From positions 1-64,000 of the forward strand of contig NZ_CP100457.1 in the NCBI RefSeq assembly GCF_024228315.1: 64,000 bases of DNA, in the 5' to 3' direction. A program made the translations under genes and the position numbers. This stretch comes from Halomarina pelagica. GTDB taxonomy: Archaea > Halobacteriota > Halobacteria > Halobacteriales > Haloarculaceae. The notes beneath the pieces are model-generated. The model did no database searches. It was not told the origin of the DNA and was given only the letters and a program-made list of their open reading frames with translations. Shown here one piece after another: positions 1 to 9,092 of this stretch. The first letter of the stretch is position 1. Each line of letters begins with the position of its first letter.

Positions 1-6
1 ATCTGT

Positions 7-139
7 ACTATTCATAACATTTCTTTTATTCCTCTCCTGGCACTATTCATTCTATTTATACTATCCGTTTTCCGTAGTTATAAGTGGTCTCAGGTACCTA
101 TTCATGAATAGCATGGTTGGGGAAAATAGTGAGAATAGC
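7..139. promoter_or_regulatory. ACTATTCAT-type repeats and palindrome over the parA start
   Basis: ACTATTCAT occurs at 7-15 and 42-50. A perfect 14-bp palindrome, CTATTCATGAATAG, lies at 98-111 and overlaps the parA start codon at 104. A further GAATAGC follows at 133-139 inside the gene. The same unit returns downstream of the operon (1431-1580). Type Ib partition loci commonly carry such repeats as operator and/or centromere, so autoregulation by ParA or its partner is the likely role. That role is inferred. Confidence 0.6.
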
Positions 140-1042
140 ACGGGTCGTCCAAATAGCCCATACGGATCTGTAGACACGACAGGGGATTCTCGAGCAGTCT
201 CGGTCTGTATGCTGAAAGGTGGCGTTGGCAAGTCGACTATCGCTGTAAATCTGGCACGTCAGCTTGCTGCCCACGATCACGAAGTCCTTCTCATCGATCT
301 CGATCCGAATGGCCACGCTTCAGTCGGGCTCGGATTCGATGATCACTATCATGATACAGACGAGAGCATCGGCGAGGTCTTCTTCGACGACGCAGATCCT
401 ACAGCGGTCATCTACGGGACCGACTACGAGTTCGACCTCCTTCCCTCAAGCGAGGATCTTGAGCAGGTTGAACGGGAAATCGTCGTTGGTGACGTTTTTC
501 AACCGTCAGCTTTGTTGCAGCGTGAAGTTGTTGAGCCGTTGCTTGGCGACGAATACGATTATATCATCACGGACTCTCCGGCGTATCGCTCCCGCCTAAC
601 CGACAACGCCCTTGTCGCGACGTCCAATCTCGTTCTTCCACTGGCACCCGGCAATGAGGCGATATCCGGACTAGAACGCACCATCGAGCGCCAGATTGCT
701 CCGCTACGAAAGCACATGGACGTTGACGTCCTTGCGCTCGTCCCAAACATGCTGAGTGGACGGATTGACCAGCAGACTCAAGACCGGCAACTGCTCGAAC
801 GTCTCAATTCACACAGTAGCTTGCAGGACCGCATCCCGAACTTTGCCCGTATTACGGACTGGGAGGCCGTCGACGCTGGCGAATTGAAACCGACTCCTGG
901 AATTCGAGATCGCACTAGCATCACAAAGGCGTACGGTGAGCGAAAACCACTATTGGACTATGATCCTGACTGTGACCAACTGACGTGTTTCGACGAATTG
1001 GCTCATATCATTGAGGCTGGGCAGGTGGTCCGTCATGACTAA
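104..1042 (+). CDS. parA: ParA-family partition ATPase
   Basis: A ParA/MinD-type ATPase that would segregate the replicon by ATP-dependent DNA binding and movement of a centromere complex. It has the deviant Walker A motif KGGVGKST near residues 38-45, a Walker A-prime region (LLIDLDPNGHAS), and a Walker B-like DYIITDSPAY near residue 150. The 312 residues are normal for the family. Two starts are possible, ATG at 104 or ATG at 113; the first lies inside the palindrome at 98-111, so repressor binding there would directly block initiation. The stop codon overlaps the next gene's start region (ATG at 1035), so the pair is translationally coupled. Family assignment is firm; replicon identity is inferred. 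Confidence 0.93.
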   Translation: MNSMVGENSENSTGRPNSPYGSVDTTGDSRAVSVCMLKGGVGKSTIAVNLARQLAAHDHEVLLIDLDPNGHASVGLGFDDHYHDTDESIGEVFFDDADPTAVIYGTDYEFDLLPSSEDLEQVEREIVVGDVFQPSALLQREVVEPLLGDEYDYIITDSPAYRSRLTDNALVATSNLVLPLAPGNEAISGLERTIERQIAPLRKHMDVDVLALVPNMLSGRIDQQTQDRQLLERLNSHSSLQDRIPNFARITDWEAVDAGELKPTPGIRDRTSITKAYGERKPLLDYDPDCDQLTCFDELAHIIEAGQVVRHD

Positions 1043-1418
1043 CGAAGACCCATTTGCTGATCTCGGTGAAACGTTAGGGGAGGGACCCGACGACTCAGAA
1101 AACACCGGTGTCGCACAGGAAACCACCGAATCGGTCGCCAATAACGCCTCAGCGGAAGAGCCAATCAACGAGCGTGATCCAATGACGGATAGCGCATTCA
1201 CCTATGAGGAAGCTAACCAACGACCATTTTACGCCCGTGAGGAGACAATCGAGGCGTTCGATTCGTGGCTGAATTACGAGCTGGAACGCGAACTCAGTGA
1301 ACGTGGCTATCAAAATATCGTTGTTCGGGAGATGACAGACGCGCTCCTGAGGACGGTTGTTGAGGAAGGCCTCATCTCTGAAGTTGTTGAGCGGTTTGAA
1401 AAGGCTCGAGAGAATTAG
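1035..1418 (+). CDS. Small ParA-partner protein (ParB-like role)
   Basis: A 127-residue acidic protein translated from an ATG that overlaps the end of parA by 8 nt. The first ~50 residues are low-complexity and acidic, probably disordered. The C-terminal half (from about FTYEEANQRPFYAR) is predicted helical and ends in a charged helix. Position and size match the small centromere-binding partners of ParA in type Ib systems, which are often ribbon-helix-helix proteins. I see no recognisable ParB domain, so the DNA-binding role rests on context alone. The acidic N-terminal tail could be the ParA-contacting part. Repeats immediately downstream (1431-1580) are candidate binding sites. Confidence 0.6.
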   Translation: MTNEDPFADLGETLGEGPDDSENTGVAQETTESVANNASAEEPINERDPMTDSAFTYEEANQRPFYAREETIEAFDSWLNYELERELSERGYQNIVVREMTDALLRTVVEEGLISEVVERFEKAREN

Positions 1419-1430
1419 ATTCAAAAATCC

Positions 1431-1580
1431 GATGAATAGTATTCTATTCATCGACCAATAAACCGCTACGCTGTCATTGGTGAAGAACTGACAGTAGGGA
1501 TGGACTATTTTAATAGTATGAATAGCATGAATAGTATACAATTTATGAGTAGATATCTATCCTGGAGAAGAATAGTATTC
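1431..1580. repeat. parS-like ATGAATAG(T/C) repeat cluster downstream of parA operon
   Basis: A 9-bp inverted repeat GATGAATAG / CTATTCATC lies at 1431-1439 and 1444-1452. Two tandem direct copies, ATGAATAGC then ATGAATAGT, lie at 1518-1526 and 1527-1535. A near-palindrome, GAATAGTATTC, is at 1570-1580. The surrounding stretch to 1871 is AT-rich, and I find no convincing gene between 1581 and 1871. The repeat unit is the same as that at 7-139, so the partition operon is bracketed by one motif. This fits a centromere, or iterons of an origin; no replication initiator gene is visible nearby. Confidence 0.6.
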
Positions 1581-1871
1581 AGATTTAGCAGACCTACAGA
1601 CTAGGTTTCAGAAATGAAGGACGAGAAGATGCCTAATCAACCGTTCTATAGTGGTTCACCCAGAACGTGCAGTGAGAGTTTGCCGAGCTTCGACATCACT
1701 GGCCCTGAGATATACATACACTTCACCGGATGGACGGTCAGGGAACGCGTATCGCGGTTTCGACCACATATACGTACCACGATTACATGCGGACGAAAGG
1801 AGACATATAATCCCCAACGACGGATCTAGGGATTACTGTTTTTCCTGAATTCATCGGAAACGTAGTGTGGT

Positions 1872-2996
1872 CTATTCCCAGCTCAGAATTTCATCGACAC
1901 GGCGAGCGGTCGCTTCGGCCTGCACGTCGTGATACGCCTGGTGGGTCGTCTCTACCGATTGATGCCGTAACGCCTCCTGGGCGAGTTCGGCCTGGCCCTC
2001 GGTGTACAGCTGGTGGCCGAGCCCTCGACGGGCACCGTGCGGTTTGAGGTACTCGCCGTCGATGTCGAGGTCGGCCGCCTCGCAGAGGCGCTTCATTACC
2101 GTGCGAGCGCCGCGGACCGACAGTGCTGGCGGGATGAGATCGTACTTCCGCATCACCGCGAGCGGTCCCCCTTCGTCGAGCAACTCCTCGATCCGTTGCT
2201 CCGGCAGTTCGTCGGCGAGGCCCTCTCGGACGGTGCGATAGAGCGACGGGCGGTGGAGCGAGGGGAAGACGGGCCATCCCTCCTCCGGGTCGAGTACCTG
2301 CTTGTACCGCCGGAGACGGCTCCGCGCGTCCGTCGGGAGAGGAGCGGACTGATAGGTCCGGGTCTTGCCGAACACGCGGAGGATCCCGCCGTCGAGGTCG
2401 ACGTCCGACCAGCGTAGTCCCTCGCGACGGTCGTCGGCGGGATCGCGGAACACCTCGGCGCCGCGAACGCCCGAGAGGGCGAGGACGTAGACGATCGCGC
2501 GATCGCGGAACGCTGGAAGGGGGTCGTCGCCCTCGTTGAGGACGGCGTCCACTTGCTGGTCGACGTGTCGGAGGATCGCCGTCCGGTCCTGTCTGGTCCA
2601 GAACTGTCGGTCGGGGTCACTCGTTATCTCGGGGAGTTCGTCGGTCGCGCCGCGCCACTGCGCCGGGTTGGTCGCGATACGGTCGTCGCGTTGCCACCAG
2701 GTGAACGACGCTCGAACGAACGCGTAGTTCTTGTGTGCGGTTCGAGCGCTGAACTGGTCGCCGTCGCGGTTCGCACGGTCGCGGAGGTATTGCGCGTAGT
2801 AGCGGCAGTCGTGTTTGGTGATGTCGTCGACGGCCTGGATGTCGCCGTCCTCGCAGACGACGGTGGCGAACTCTTCGAGCGCGGATCGCACCGATCGGCG
2901 GTAGTTGCCGGCGTCGATGCTGCGGAGACGGGCGTCGATTGGCTCCCTGAGGGGCTCATCCCCTGGCGTACCGTCTGCCTGCGTGTCGGGTATCAT
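1872..2996 (-). CDS. Tyrosine recombinase / integrase (phage integrase family)
   Basis: A site-specific tyrosine recombinase, probably for integration/excision or dimer resolution of this replicon. The N-terminal ~130 residues form a SAM-like core-binding domain (helical, with YAQYLRDRA and AFVRASFTWW). The catalytic domain shows the first Arg in LALSGVRGAEVF, a Lys-bearing beta-turn near RVFGKTRTY, the His-x-x-Arg box in PHGARRGLG, a later His in ALRHQSVETT, and the nucleophile Tyr in THQAYHD. I chose the ATG at 2996 (374 residues). An upstream in-frame extension to 3065 runs through the promoter region and lacks family-like sequence. It converges with the parA operon. No att site was identified. 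Confidence 0.88.
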   Translation of the reverse strand: MIPDTQADGTPGDEPLREPIDARLRSIDAGNYRRSVRSALEEFATVVCEDGDIQAVDDITKHDCRYYAQYLRDRANRDGDQFSARTAHKNYAFVRASFTWWQRDDRIATNPAQWRGATDELPEITSDPDRQFWTRQDRTAILRHVDQQVDAVLNEGDDPLPAFRDRAIVYVLALSGVRGAEVFRDPADDRREGLRWSDVDLDGGILRVFGKTRTYQSAPLPTDARSRLRRYKQVLDPEEGWPVFPSLHRPSLYRTVREGLADELPEQRIEELLDEGGPLAVMRKYDLIPPALSVRGARTVMKRLCEAADLDIDGEYLKPHGARRGLGHQLYTEGQAELAQEALRHQSVETTHQAYHDVQAEATARRVDEILSWE

Positions 2997-3156
2997 TCTG
3001 GGTTCACAGACGGAGTGAGGATGTATAAATTCACTGCCGCGTACTGAACTACGCGGTAGTAACATCAGACACCACCATTCCCGGAGAAAACGCGCGGTAC
3101 AGGGCTCGTACCGGGTGAATTAGAGCAGACGCCATTTCATAAACTGTATGGTGCGA

Positions 3157-4701
3157 TATAGACTGCTGCGGGGTTGGAAGTTGAGACTACACCGGGTATC
3201 GTGGGCTGTGGCGCGTGATTTCGGCCGAATCACCGTCTTCAATCTGGCTCACAGCCCACTTCGGAGGCGGACTCTTGTCGTCCGAGCAACTGTTTCCGTG
3301 ATCTCTCGGTGCTCAGGAGAGTGTCGTCACTCCAGACTACGGCGTCCGCCTGGGCTGAGCGACGTGCTATCCGATTCCGGTCTCCTTTTTCAGCAGCGTG
3401 AGCGTATTGTCAGCCGTCACCATCGGCGCATGCTCGTACACGTCAGTTACGTCGACTTGGACGAGCAGATCGACCGCACGCCAGATGGAGTACAACAGGC
3501 AGGCAAACGCGAAGTAGAAGAACCAGAGTCCGAAGTGCTTCGACGTGGTGGCGGCCATGAACCGCTTGATCGATTTGTAGCCGCTCTCGATCTCCCACCG
3601 AGAGCCGTACTCGGAGAGCACTCCGCTACTTCGATTCGTCATGAACACCGAATACTGGCAGTGATCATCATGGTCGGCGTTCTCTTTCCGGCGGTAGATG
3701 AGCGTCGTCTCATGCCACTCATTGTCGCCGAGATGGAGTTTTCGATCAGTTTCGTACCGATCCCTGCCGCGCTGGAGCAGCCGCTTCGCTTGCGCCTTCT
3801 CGCTGGTCTGCATACTGCAAGCGCCCTCGTTCGCAGCGAGACTCTCTCGGAGGCCCAGATACGTCTGTAAGTCCCAGAAGGCGTTCCCCGGTATCTCGCA
3901 GCCGTCGCCACGGTCGAGCGAAAACGCCGGGAAGACGACGCGACTGACGTGGTCGGTGATCTCCTCCGCCTGCTCTAGGACGGTCAGGTCGTCAGGCGTC
4001 GGTGCTTCTACATCGCCGTCTTGGTGTTGGACGGTCCGTTCTGGGTCACGCGGGACCGTAACACCTGCATGCTACGCCCTGATGAGGATCGTCCTGGCAG
4101 CGGTCTTGACGGTCTCGCGGAGGTCTGCTGTGAAGCGCGTGTGCCAGCTGCGCCACACTGTCGATTGATCGGGGACCGTCTCGAGATCCAGCTGCTCGCC
4201 GAGTCGAGGGTGGTGAGTGAGATAGTCGACCAGCGCGGCCTCGGGGTCTCATCCGTGGAGTTCTTTCAGCACGAACGCGCGAACGAGGGTGGCCATCTCG
4301 TACTGCGTGGCGCCGGAATAGCAATCGTGTGGCTGGAACTCAACATATGCCAACGGGAGGTGACAGACGAAGTGATCGACCGAGTCGTGGACGTCGTGCG
4401 CGAACCAGACCGTCGCAACCGTCCGAATATCCTCTTCGAGCGCACCGAGTGCGCTACGGTCGTAGAGCTGTGTTGAGTCGTACGCCGGCCAGTCGTGCGA
4501 CGGAGTCGTCGCGATCGTCCGGAAGACCGCGTCGTAAGGCGAGTGTCGAGGGCATATGCCGATGCTGACAGTCACATCAGCAAGACAGGGTTCACTTCCA
4601 TCGATTCGAGACAGTGCCGTCGGTACGATCGCACTCTGTTTGTCACGTCATCGTTCGTACAGGAGTCTCTGGAGCGGCCAGCCTACGCTGCGGTCTCTAT
4701 G
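3157..4701 (-). mobile_element. Decayed IS4-family element (ISH8-like)
   Basis: The right end reads, on the minus strand, ATAGAGACCGCAGCG... from about 4701. The left end, on the plus strand, reads ATAGACTGCTGCGGGG from about 3159. These form imperfect terminal inverted repeats. No clear target duplication is visible. The single transposase gene has several in-frame stops, so the element cannot move on its own. Its right end abuts the halocyanin gene and supplies that gene's stop codon. ISH8-like is my recollection of the closest haloarchaeal group; the family assignment rests on the transposase signature. Confidence 0.65.
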
Positions 4702-4704
4702 CAT
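3367..4704 (-). pseudogene. IS4-family DDE transposase, broken by in-frame stops
   Basis: One continuous reading frame runs from about 4704 to 3367 but contains stop codons at 4648-4650 (TGA), 4249-4251 (TGA) and 4072-4074 (TAG), all in the same frame. Between them the translation stays transposase-like throughout (for example LSRIDGSEPCLAD, VPDQSTVWRSWHTRF, GNAFWDLQTYLGL). The C-terminal part carries the exact IS4 Y-x2-R-x3-E-x6-K signature, YGSRWEIESGYKSIK, whose Glu is the third catalytic acid. The damage is nonsense mutation without frameshift, so the decay is recent. No function is expected. Confidence 0.85.
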
Positions 4705-5323
4705 TGAGAATACCACCTTCAACTCCTGGCTGCTGTGCGAGTGTTGAGACCATTGCAGTGATGGTCGCGATAGCAAGGGACTTCGCACCGTTAGAGACGG
4801 CGGGCTTCACCAGGCCGGCCGGTGCTGCTCGTGGGACGTTGTCGCCGATAGCGATGGCAGCAAGCATACCCTGACCTGCATGGGGATCGCACTGGTAATT
4901 GACAACGAGCCTACCTTCAGCCGTCCACTCATATGTACTCTCTGGACCCTGAATCTCGGATTGAAAATCAGCACCAGACATCGCGTGAACGTTGTGACCC
5001 GCTGACTCCCATTTTATTTTTGTCCCTTCGTCGACGTGGACCGCAACGGGCTCAAATGCGAGGCCCCCCTTACCAACACCAACCTTGACGGTGATCGCCT
5101 TGTTCCCGCGCTGATCGACGGTGCCACCCTCTTCCCAGCCGTTGGCGTCGTCGAGCCACCCACCGTAGTCGATCGGCCCGCTCTCGCCGCCACCACCGCC
5201 GGACTCGTTCCCACCGCCATTGGTGTTCTCACTCTGTTGGGCAGTATCTGATCCAGCGGCAACTGTGACGGCGCTGGCTGTTCCTCCGGCCGTCCGCAAA
5301 AACTCTCGTCTATACATCCGCAC
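4697..5323 (-). CDS. Halocyanin-type blue copper protein, Tat-exported
   Basis: A membrane-attached cupredoxin electron carrier. It has a Tat signal (RREFLRTAGG) at the N-terminus, a Gly/Ser-rich linker (about residues 35-50), and a halocyanin domain. The type 1 copper ligands visible are His in AGHNVHAM and the C-x2-H-x4-M set in YQCDPHAGQGM. A hydrophobic stretch near the C-terminus (about 180-195) could be a membrane anchor. The last residues and the TAG stop run into the end of the neighbouring IS element, so the natural C-terminus has probably been shortened or replaced. The copper site is intact. A likely partner is the terminal oxidase encoded at 14049-15839. Either of two nearby starts (MRMYRRE or MYRRE) is possible. 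Confidence 0.88.
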   Translation of the reverse strand: MRMYRREFLRTAGGTASAVTVAAGSDTAQQSENTNGGGNESGGGGGESGPIDYGGWLDDANGWEEGGTVDQRGNKAITVKVGVGKGGLAFEPVAVHVDEGTKIKWESAGHNVHAMSGADFQSEIQGPESTYEWTAEGRLVVNYQCDPHAGQGMLAAIAIGDNVPRAAPAGLVKPAVSNGAKSLAIATITAMVSTLAQQPGVEGGILNA

Positions 5324-5825
5324 TCTACCCGGATTTGATCACTGGAATGGATAAACCCCAAGACATAAGCCGTGATGCTGATAAATTGACGTTACGCTAT
5401 TGGCCCGGTTCTCTAGCGAGTCGCAAAGACCACTGGAAGATTTCTCTATGAATGTATTGTTTGGGATACTTATTCTTGACTCACCAGGACAATAGGGGGT
5501 ATATCACCGAGGGGTCACTAGCGGGTTTACAAATCCGATAATCTGTTACAACGGTATCGGTGTAACATGTTTGTGGGTGATTTTAATAGATGTTCCCTAC
5601 TGAGATCGACTGGGTAACAAATATCACGTAGAATCAACGAATCCATTGTTACGTATTGAGAACACAGCTCGGAGAAACAGTTGTTCTGGTTATGTCCGCA
5701 GTCGGCGCTGCTAATTGATTTTTAGCTTGAATAAGCTGAATGGATAGTACGAGTAGTCTGATACTCTGAACTACTAGGAGTACAAATCCGTCAGGTAAAA
5801 GCGCGCAAGGACCGGGCATTCTAGC
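5324..5825. other. Intergenic region, no gene seen
   Basis: About 500 bases of relatively AT-rich sequence between the divergent halocyanin and family A membrane protein. It must hold both promoters. A short hairpin (AGCTT/AAGCT) lies near 5725-5740. I see no convincing coding sequence, RNA gene or repeat. Confidence 0.5.
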
Positions 5826-7052
5826 ATGGATCAAACAGAAGGCAGGGATGGTGACGTAAGTAAATACGCTTCACCGCTCCGTAATCTACGCTTTTCACGT
5901 CTACGATCGATCTGTCTAACCATTTTACTGGTGCTCGGAATCGTGCCTACTGCATCTGCGCATAATGCTTCAACAGTAGCAGGTATTCCACATTGGTATG
6001 GACTTGTGTTTCTCGTGCTCGGTCTTGCTGTTCTCGGAGGAAGTGTGTTCTTCAAGCAAGGGCAGCGTATCCGACCCACTACGGCCTTGTCTGGTATCTT
6101 GACTGGCCTGGTTGTAGTTGCAATAGGTGCGATCGGGTTCACGGAGTTGGCACCCGAGACGTACTATACCGCTGAATCGATCGCCTTCCCCCGAGCGTGG
6201 TATCTGCCGGTCGCGCTCTTGCTCGGATTTTCGATGATGGTGGCAAGCGTCATCATCGGACGGTTTCGCTGGCCGACTCGTCCTCGGTACTCTTTTCTCG
6301 GTTTAGAACTCGGCTTATGGGTCGCTTATCCGGCCCTGATCTCCAGTGGCGGTGAGTATACCCATCCGCTGGGCTACGCTATCGCGCTAAGCGTTCCGTT
6401 CACCGTCGCCTACATCCTCTGGAAGGATTGCCTTGGAACCCTCAGTCTCGTACTCCGCAATCAGACCGCCCGTTGGTTTGGTGGTGGAGTCGCGCTCATC
6501 GTTGCACTCTTCTTCATGTTCACTGCTGGGTTTCTATCATTTTTCCCCGAACAGGGAACTGGGATCCCTGAGACCACGACGATTACAGTTATCCCAACGC
6601 TCTTCCCGTTGGTCACGTGGCCGACTCTCGAATGGTGGCTTCCATCTATTCCCTTCACCGGGATGCTCTCGGTCGGTGTCTTTCTTGTCGTTGGTCTCAT
6701 CGCGGGTTTGGTCGGTCTCAATGCTGCGGTCCTCGCTCGTATCTGGACCATCGAGGAAACTACCAGCTTGAACCAGGGTGCAGCAGGTACGGCTACGTTC
6801 GTTGGTTCAAACGCCTGTAGCTGTTGTGGACCGCTTATTGGAAAGTTTGTTATCTTGGCGATGGGCCCTTCGGCAGCCGCCCCCGTCTACTGGCTGTTTG
6901 TTGACCTAAAATCGCCTGCAGGAGCGCTGTTCCTTACTGCGAGTATTGCCTTACTTCTCGCAAGCCTCCTCAAATCTACGGACCAGTTTTATGACCGATC
7001 GGTCTGTAAATTCGATGAATCAGGCTCCTCAGTAACAACACAGGCAGATTAA
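5826..7052 (+). CDS. Family A polytopic membrane protein with Cys-Cys cluster
   Basis: A 408-residue integral membrane protein. I do not recognise a characterised family. It has about ten hydrophobic segments, an N-terminal segment resembling a signal peptide (ending SAHNAS), a conserved RWPxRPRYxFLG loop, and near residue 330 the motif ACSCCGPLIGKF, three cysteines in a Cys-x-Cys-Cys-Gly-Pro arrangement inside or next to a helix. The paralogue at 27546-28757 keeps this as CTCGCCGPL, so the cysteines are probably functional, perhaps binding a metal or disulfide-active. Both copies lie next to metal or respiratory genes. It may be co-transcribed with the broken gene at 7172. Function unknown. 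Confidence 0.8.
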   Translation: MDQTEGRDGDVSKYASPLRNLRFSRLRSICLTILLVLGIVPTASAHNASTVAGIPHWYGLVFLVLGLAVLGGSVFFKQGQRIRPTTALSGILTGLVVVAIGAIGFTELAPETYYTAESIAFPRAWYLPVALLLGFSMMVASVIIGRFRWPTRPRYSFLGLELGLWVAYPALISSGGEYTHPLGYAIALSVPFTVAYILWKDCLGTLSLVLRNQTARWFGGGVALIVALFFMFTAGFLSFFPEQGTGIPETTTITVIPTLFPLVTWPTLEWWLPSIPFTGMLSVGVFLVVGLIAGLVGLNAAVLARIWTIEETTSLNQGAAGTATFVGSNACSCCGPLIGKFVILAMGPSAAAPVYWLFVDLKSPAGALFLTASIALLLASLLKSTDQFYDRSVCKFDESGSSVTTQAD

Positions 7053-7171
7053 AGGAGGCAACTCGACGTGGGTGTTCTACACGTACGGCGCACCGTCCCC
7101 ACCAGGTATTCCCACCCATAGTAGGGCGAGCGCTTAGCCTCGGAGCACGTAGCAGTTTTCTTTTACTTTTC

Positions 7172-8252
7172 GTGGTTTCCATCGGAAGTGGTATCCTCGG
7201 AGCGCAGACCGTGAACAACTTCGCGGTCGTGTTTGTCTGGGCGGTCTGGTTAAAGGGCATCGCGCTCGTGTCGATACTTATCGGAAGTCCCTGGCGGGTG
7301 CTCTCACCGTGGCGGACGCTATATCATGTGACCTGTGCGGTCGAAGGGGACGAGACATGCCTTATCGAGTATCCAGATCGCCTCGGTACTTGGCCTGCGC
7401 TCGTGTCGTACGTCATCGCTGTTGGCGTTATCGAGAATTTGACCGTCATACCTCGTTCTCCCGCACTAACTGCTTGGCTGCTCATCAGCTACACGCTTCT
7501 GATGTATCTCGGGAGCCTCCTGTTCGGTCCTGCGTGGTTCAGAAATGCCGATTTCTTCGAAGTACTGTATCGTTTGCTTGGTCGAGTCGCGCTGATCCAC
7601 CCCCACCGTTCTGAGAAGGGAGGATATACAGCCTCGACGAGAGCTCCCTGGTGGGACTGTACGCGTCCGATCACCGGCCTCACACTCATCGCGTTCGTTA
7701 TCGCGACGGTCTATACGGTCAGTTTCGATGGGTTTGCCAGTACTCTCACGTTCCAATCAGTTCTGTTTGCAACTCGCAACCTCCTGGCCGTGGGACCGAC
7801 AGTAAGCGTGTTGCTCTACCTACTCGGGTATGGATTATTTGTGGTAGCGTTCGGTATCATTGTTATCGTTACTGGACGAATCGGCTTCACATCGCCGCCT
7901 CGCTGCCTCCGTGGTCGCGCCGACGATTCTCCCGATCGCTGCAGCCTACGAATTCGCCCACAACTACCCCTACGTCATCGAGAACACGGGAAAGACTGTG
8001 ACCGTCATCGCTGGTTGGTTCAATACTATCATCGTTGTTGATCCGCTAAGCTGGCTCTCGCTTGCCGTATTCTGGGGGACACAGGTGCTCCTCATCATTG
8101 CTGGCCACGTTATCGCTGTCGTCGCAGCCCACAATGTCATCGCTGAACGGACGTCGCAAAGATCGGTCCTCGTTCCCCATCTACCTCTGACGGTACTCAT
8201 GATCAGCTACACCATGCTCTCGCTCTGGATCATCTCTCGGCCGGTTGCATAA
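7172..8252 (+). pseudogene. Family B membrane protein, frameshifted and N-truncated
   Basis: This matches the intact paralogue at 11434-12855 but is damaged. The open frame from 7172 starts at the equivalent of about residue 115 of the intact protein. It carries the conserved motif SPWRVLSPWRTLY (intact copy: NPWPALNPWRTI). Between about 7885 and 7905 the frame is lost. The C-terminal part continues in another frame (LAASVVAPTILP...SYTMLSLWIISRPVA) to the stop at 8250-8252. About 20 residues of the intact sequence are also missing at the junction. It is probably non-functional, unless the two halves assemble. See 11434 for the family description. Confidence 0.75.
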
Positions 8253-8330
8253 CCGTTGCTTCGTTTATCACTCCCTCTGGCTGATTTCCGAAACCTGTTT
8301 GATCACCCCGTTCGAACCGACGCTGAAATC

Positions 8331-9068
8331 ATGTTTACCGAGAGCCAGTCAGGCGATACAGCGAGGGCGACACTCAGAGTCGGTGGCTTGGCGATCGGTG
8401 CCTACATTGCCGGGAGCATTCTAGTAGTTGTCACAATCGGACTGCTAGAATCGGTCGGAATTCGTATCGTTGATCGGCCAGCACGACGGCTACTTCTCGG
8501 AACAGTATTGCTTCAAGGTGTCGCGTTCGGTGGCGTAGCGATCGGCTATCTTATCAGATCGAATAAACTCGGCGATCTACTCCGGATACATGCTCCGTCG
8601 TGGAAAGACGCTGCAACGATTATCGTCGGTACGGTGGGACTCGTTGGATTCGTGATGATCATATCAGTTATACTAGAAACCTACGGTATCTCGGTCGCTC
8701 AGAACAACGTCGTCTCGACGGCCCGTGATGCTCCGATGACCTTCCTCCTCCTCGTCCCCCTCTCGATACTCCTCGTCGGTCCTGGCGAGGAACTCCTCTA
8801 TCGAGGTGTCGTTCAAGGGACTCTGGCCGACGTCTCCCATCCGATTCGCGCAGTGATACTCGCAAGTGCGATATTCTCACTCATCCACATTTTCTCGCTG
8901 ACTGGTGACGGGAAAATACTGTATCTCGGTATTGTCTTCGTTCAAGCCCTTGTTCTCGGCGGAACGTACCTCTATACGAGCAACCTCGTCGTTCCATCTC
9001 TCATTCATGGATTCTATAATGCGATCCAGTTTGCATTCGCATATCTCTCCGCGATTGGACTTATTTGA
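8331..9068 (+). CDS. CPBP-family intramembrane metalloprotease
   Basis: A CAAX protease/bacteriocin-processing (CPBP, Rce1-like) membrane protease of 245 residues with about six to eight transmembrane segments. The signature motifs are present in order: EELLYRG (Glu-Glu-x3-Arg), F-x3-His in SAIFSLIHIF, and His-x3-Asn in LIHGFYNAI. In this family these residues build the glutamate/histidine active site inside the membrane. I chose the ATG at 8331; an in-frame TTG extension to 8256 would start in the end of the preceding pseudogene. The substrate is unknown. Haloarchaea carry many CPBP paralogues, so context does not decide the role. Confidence 0.82.
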   Translation: MFTESQSGDTARATLRVGGLAIGAYIAGSILVVVTIGLLESVGIRIVDRPARRLLLGTVLLQGVAFGGVAIGYLIRSNKLGDLLRIHAPSWKDAATIIVGTVGLVGFVMIISVILETYGISVAQNNVVSTARDAPMTFLLLVPLSILLVGPGEELLYRGVVQGTLADVSHPIRAVILASAIFSLIHIFSLTGDGKILYLGIVFVQALVLGGTYLYTSNLVVPSLIHGFYNAIQFAFAYLSAIGLI

Positions 9069-9092
9069 CCAGAGGATGTCAACCTTAGGGGG

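Noticed and set aside
1614-1848. Short overlapping open frames downstream of the partition locus
   Set aside because: No start context, no family-like sequence, both frames equally plausible; likely chance.
4072-4251. In-frame TGA/TAG in the IS4 transposase as recoded selenocysteine or pyrrolysine
   Set aside because: Haloarchaea have no known pyrrolysine or selenocysteine use, and the positions are not conserved reactive sites; nonsense decay is simpler.
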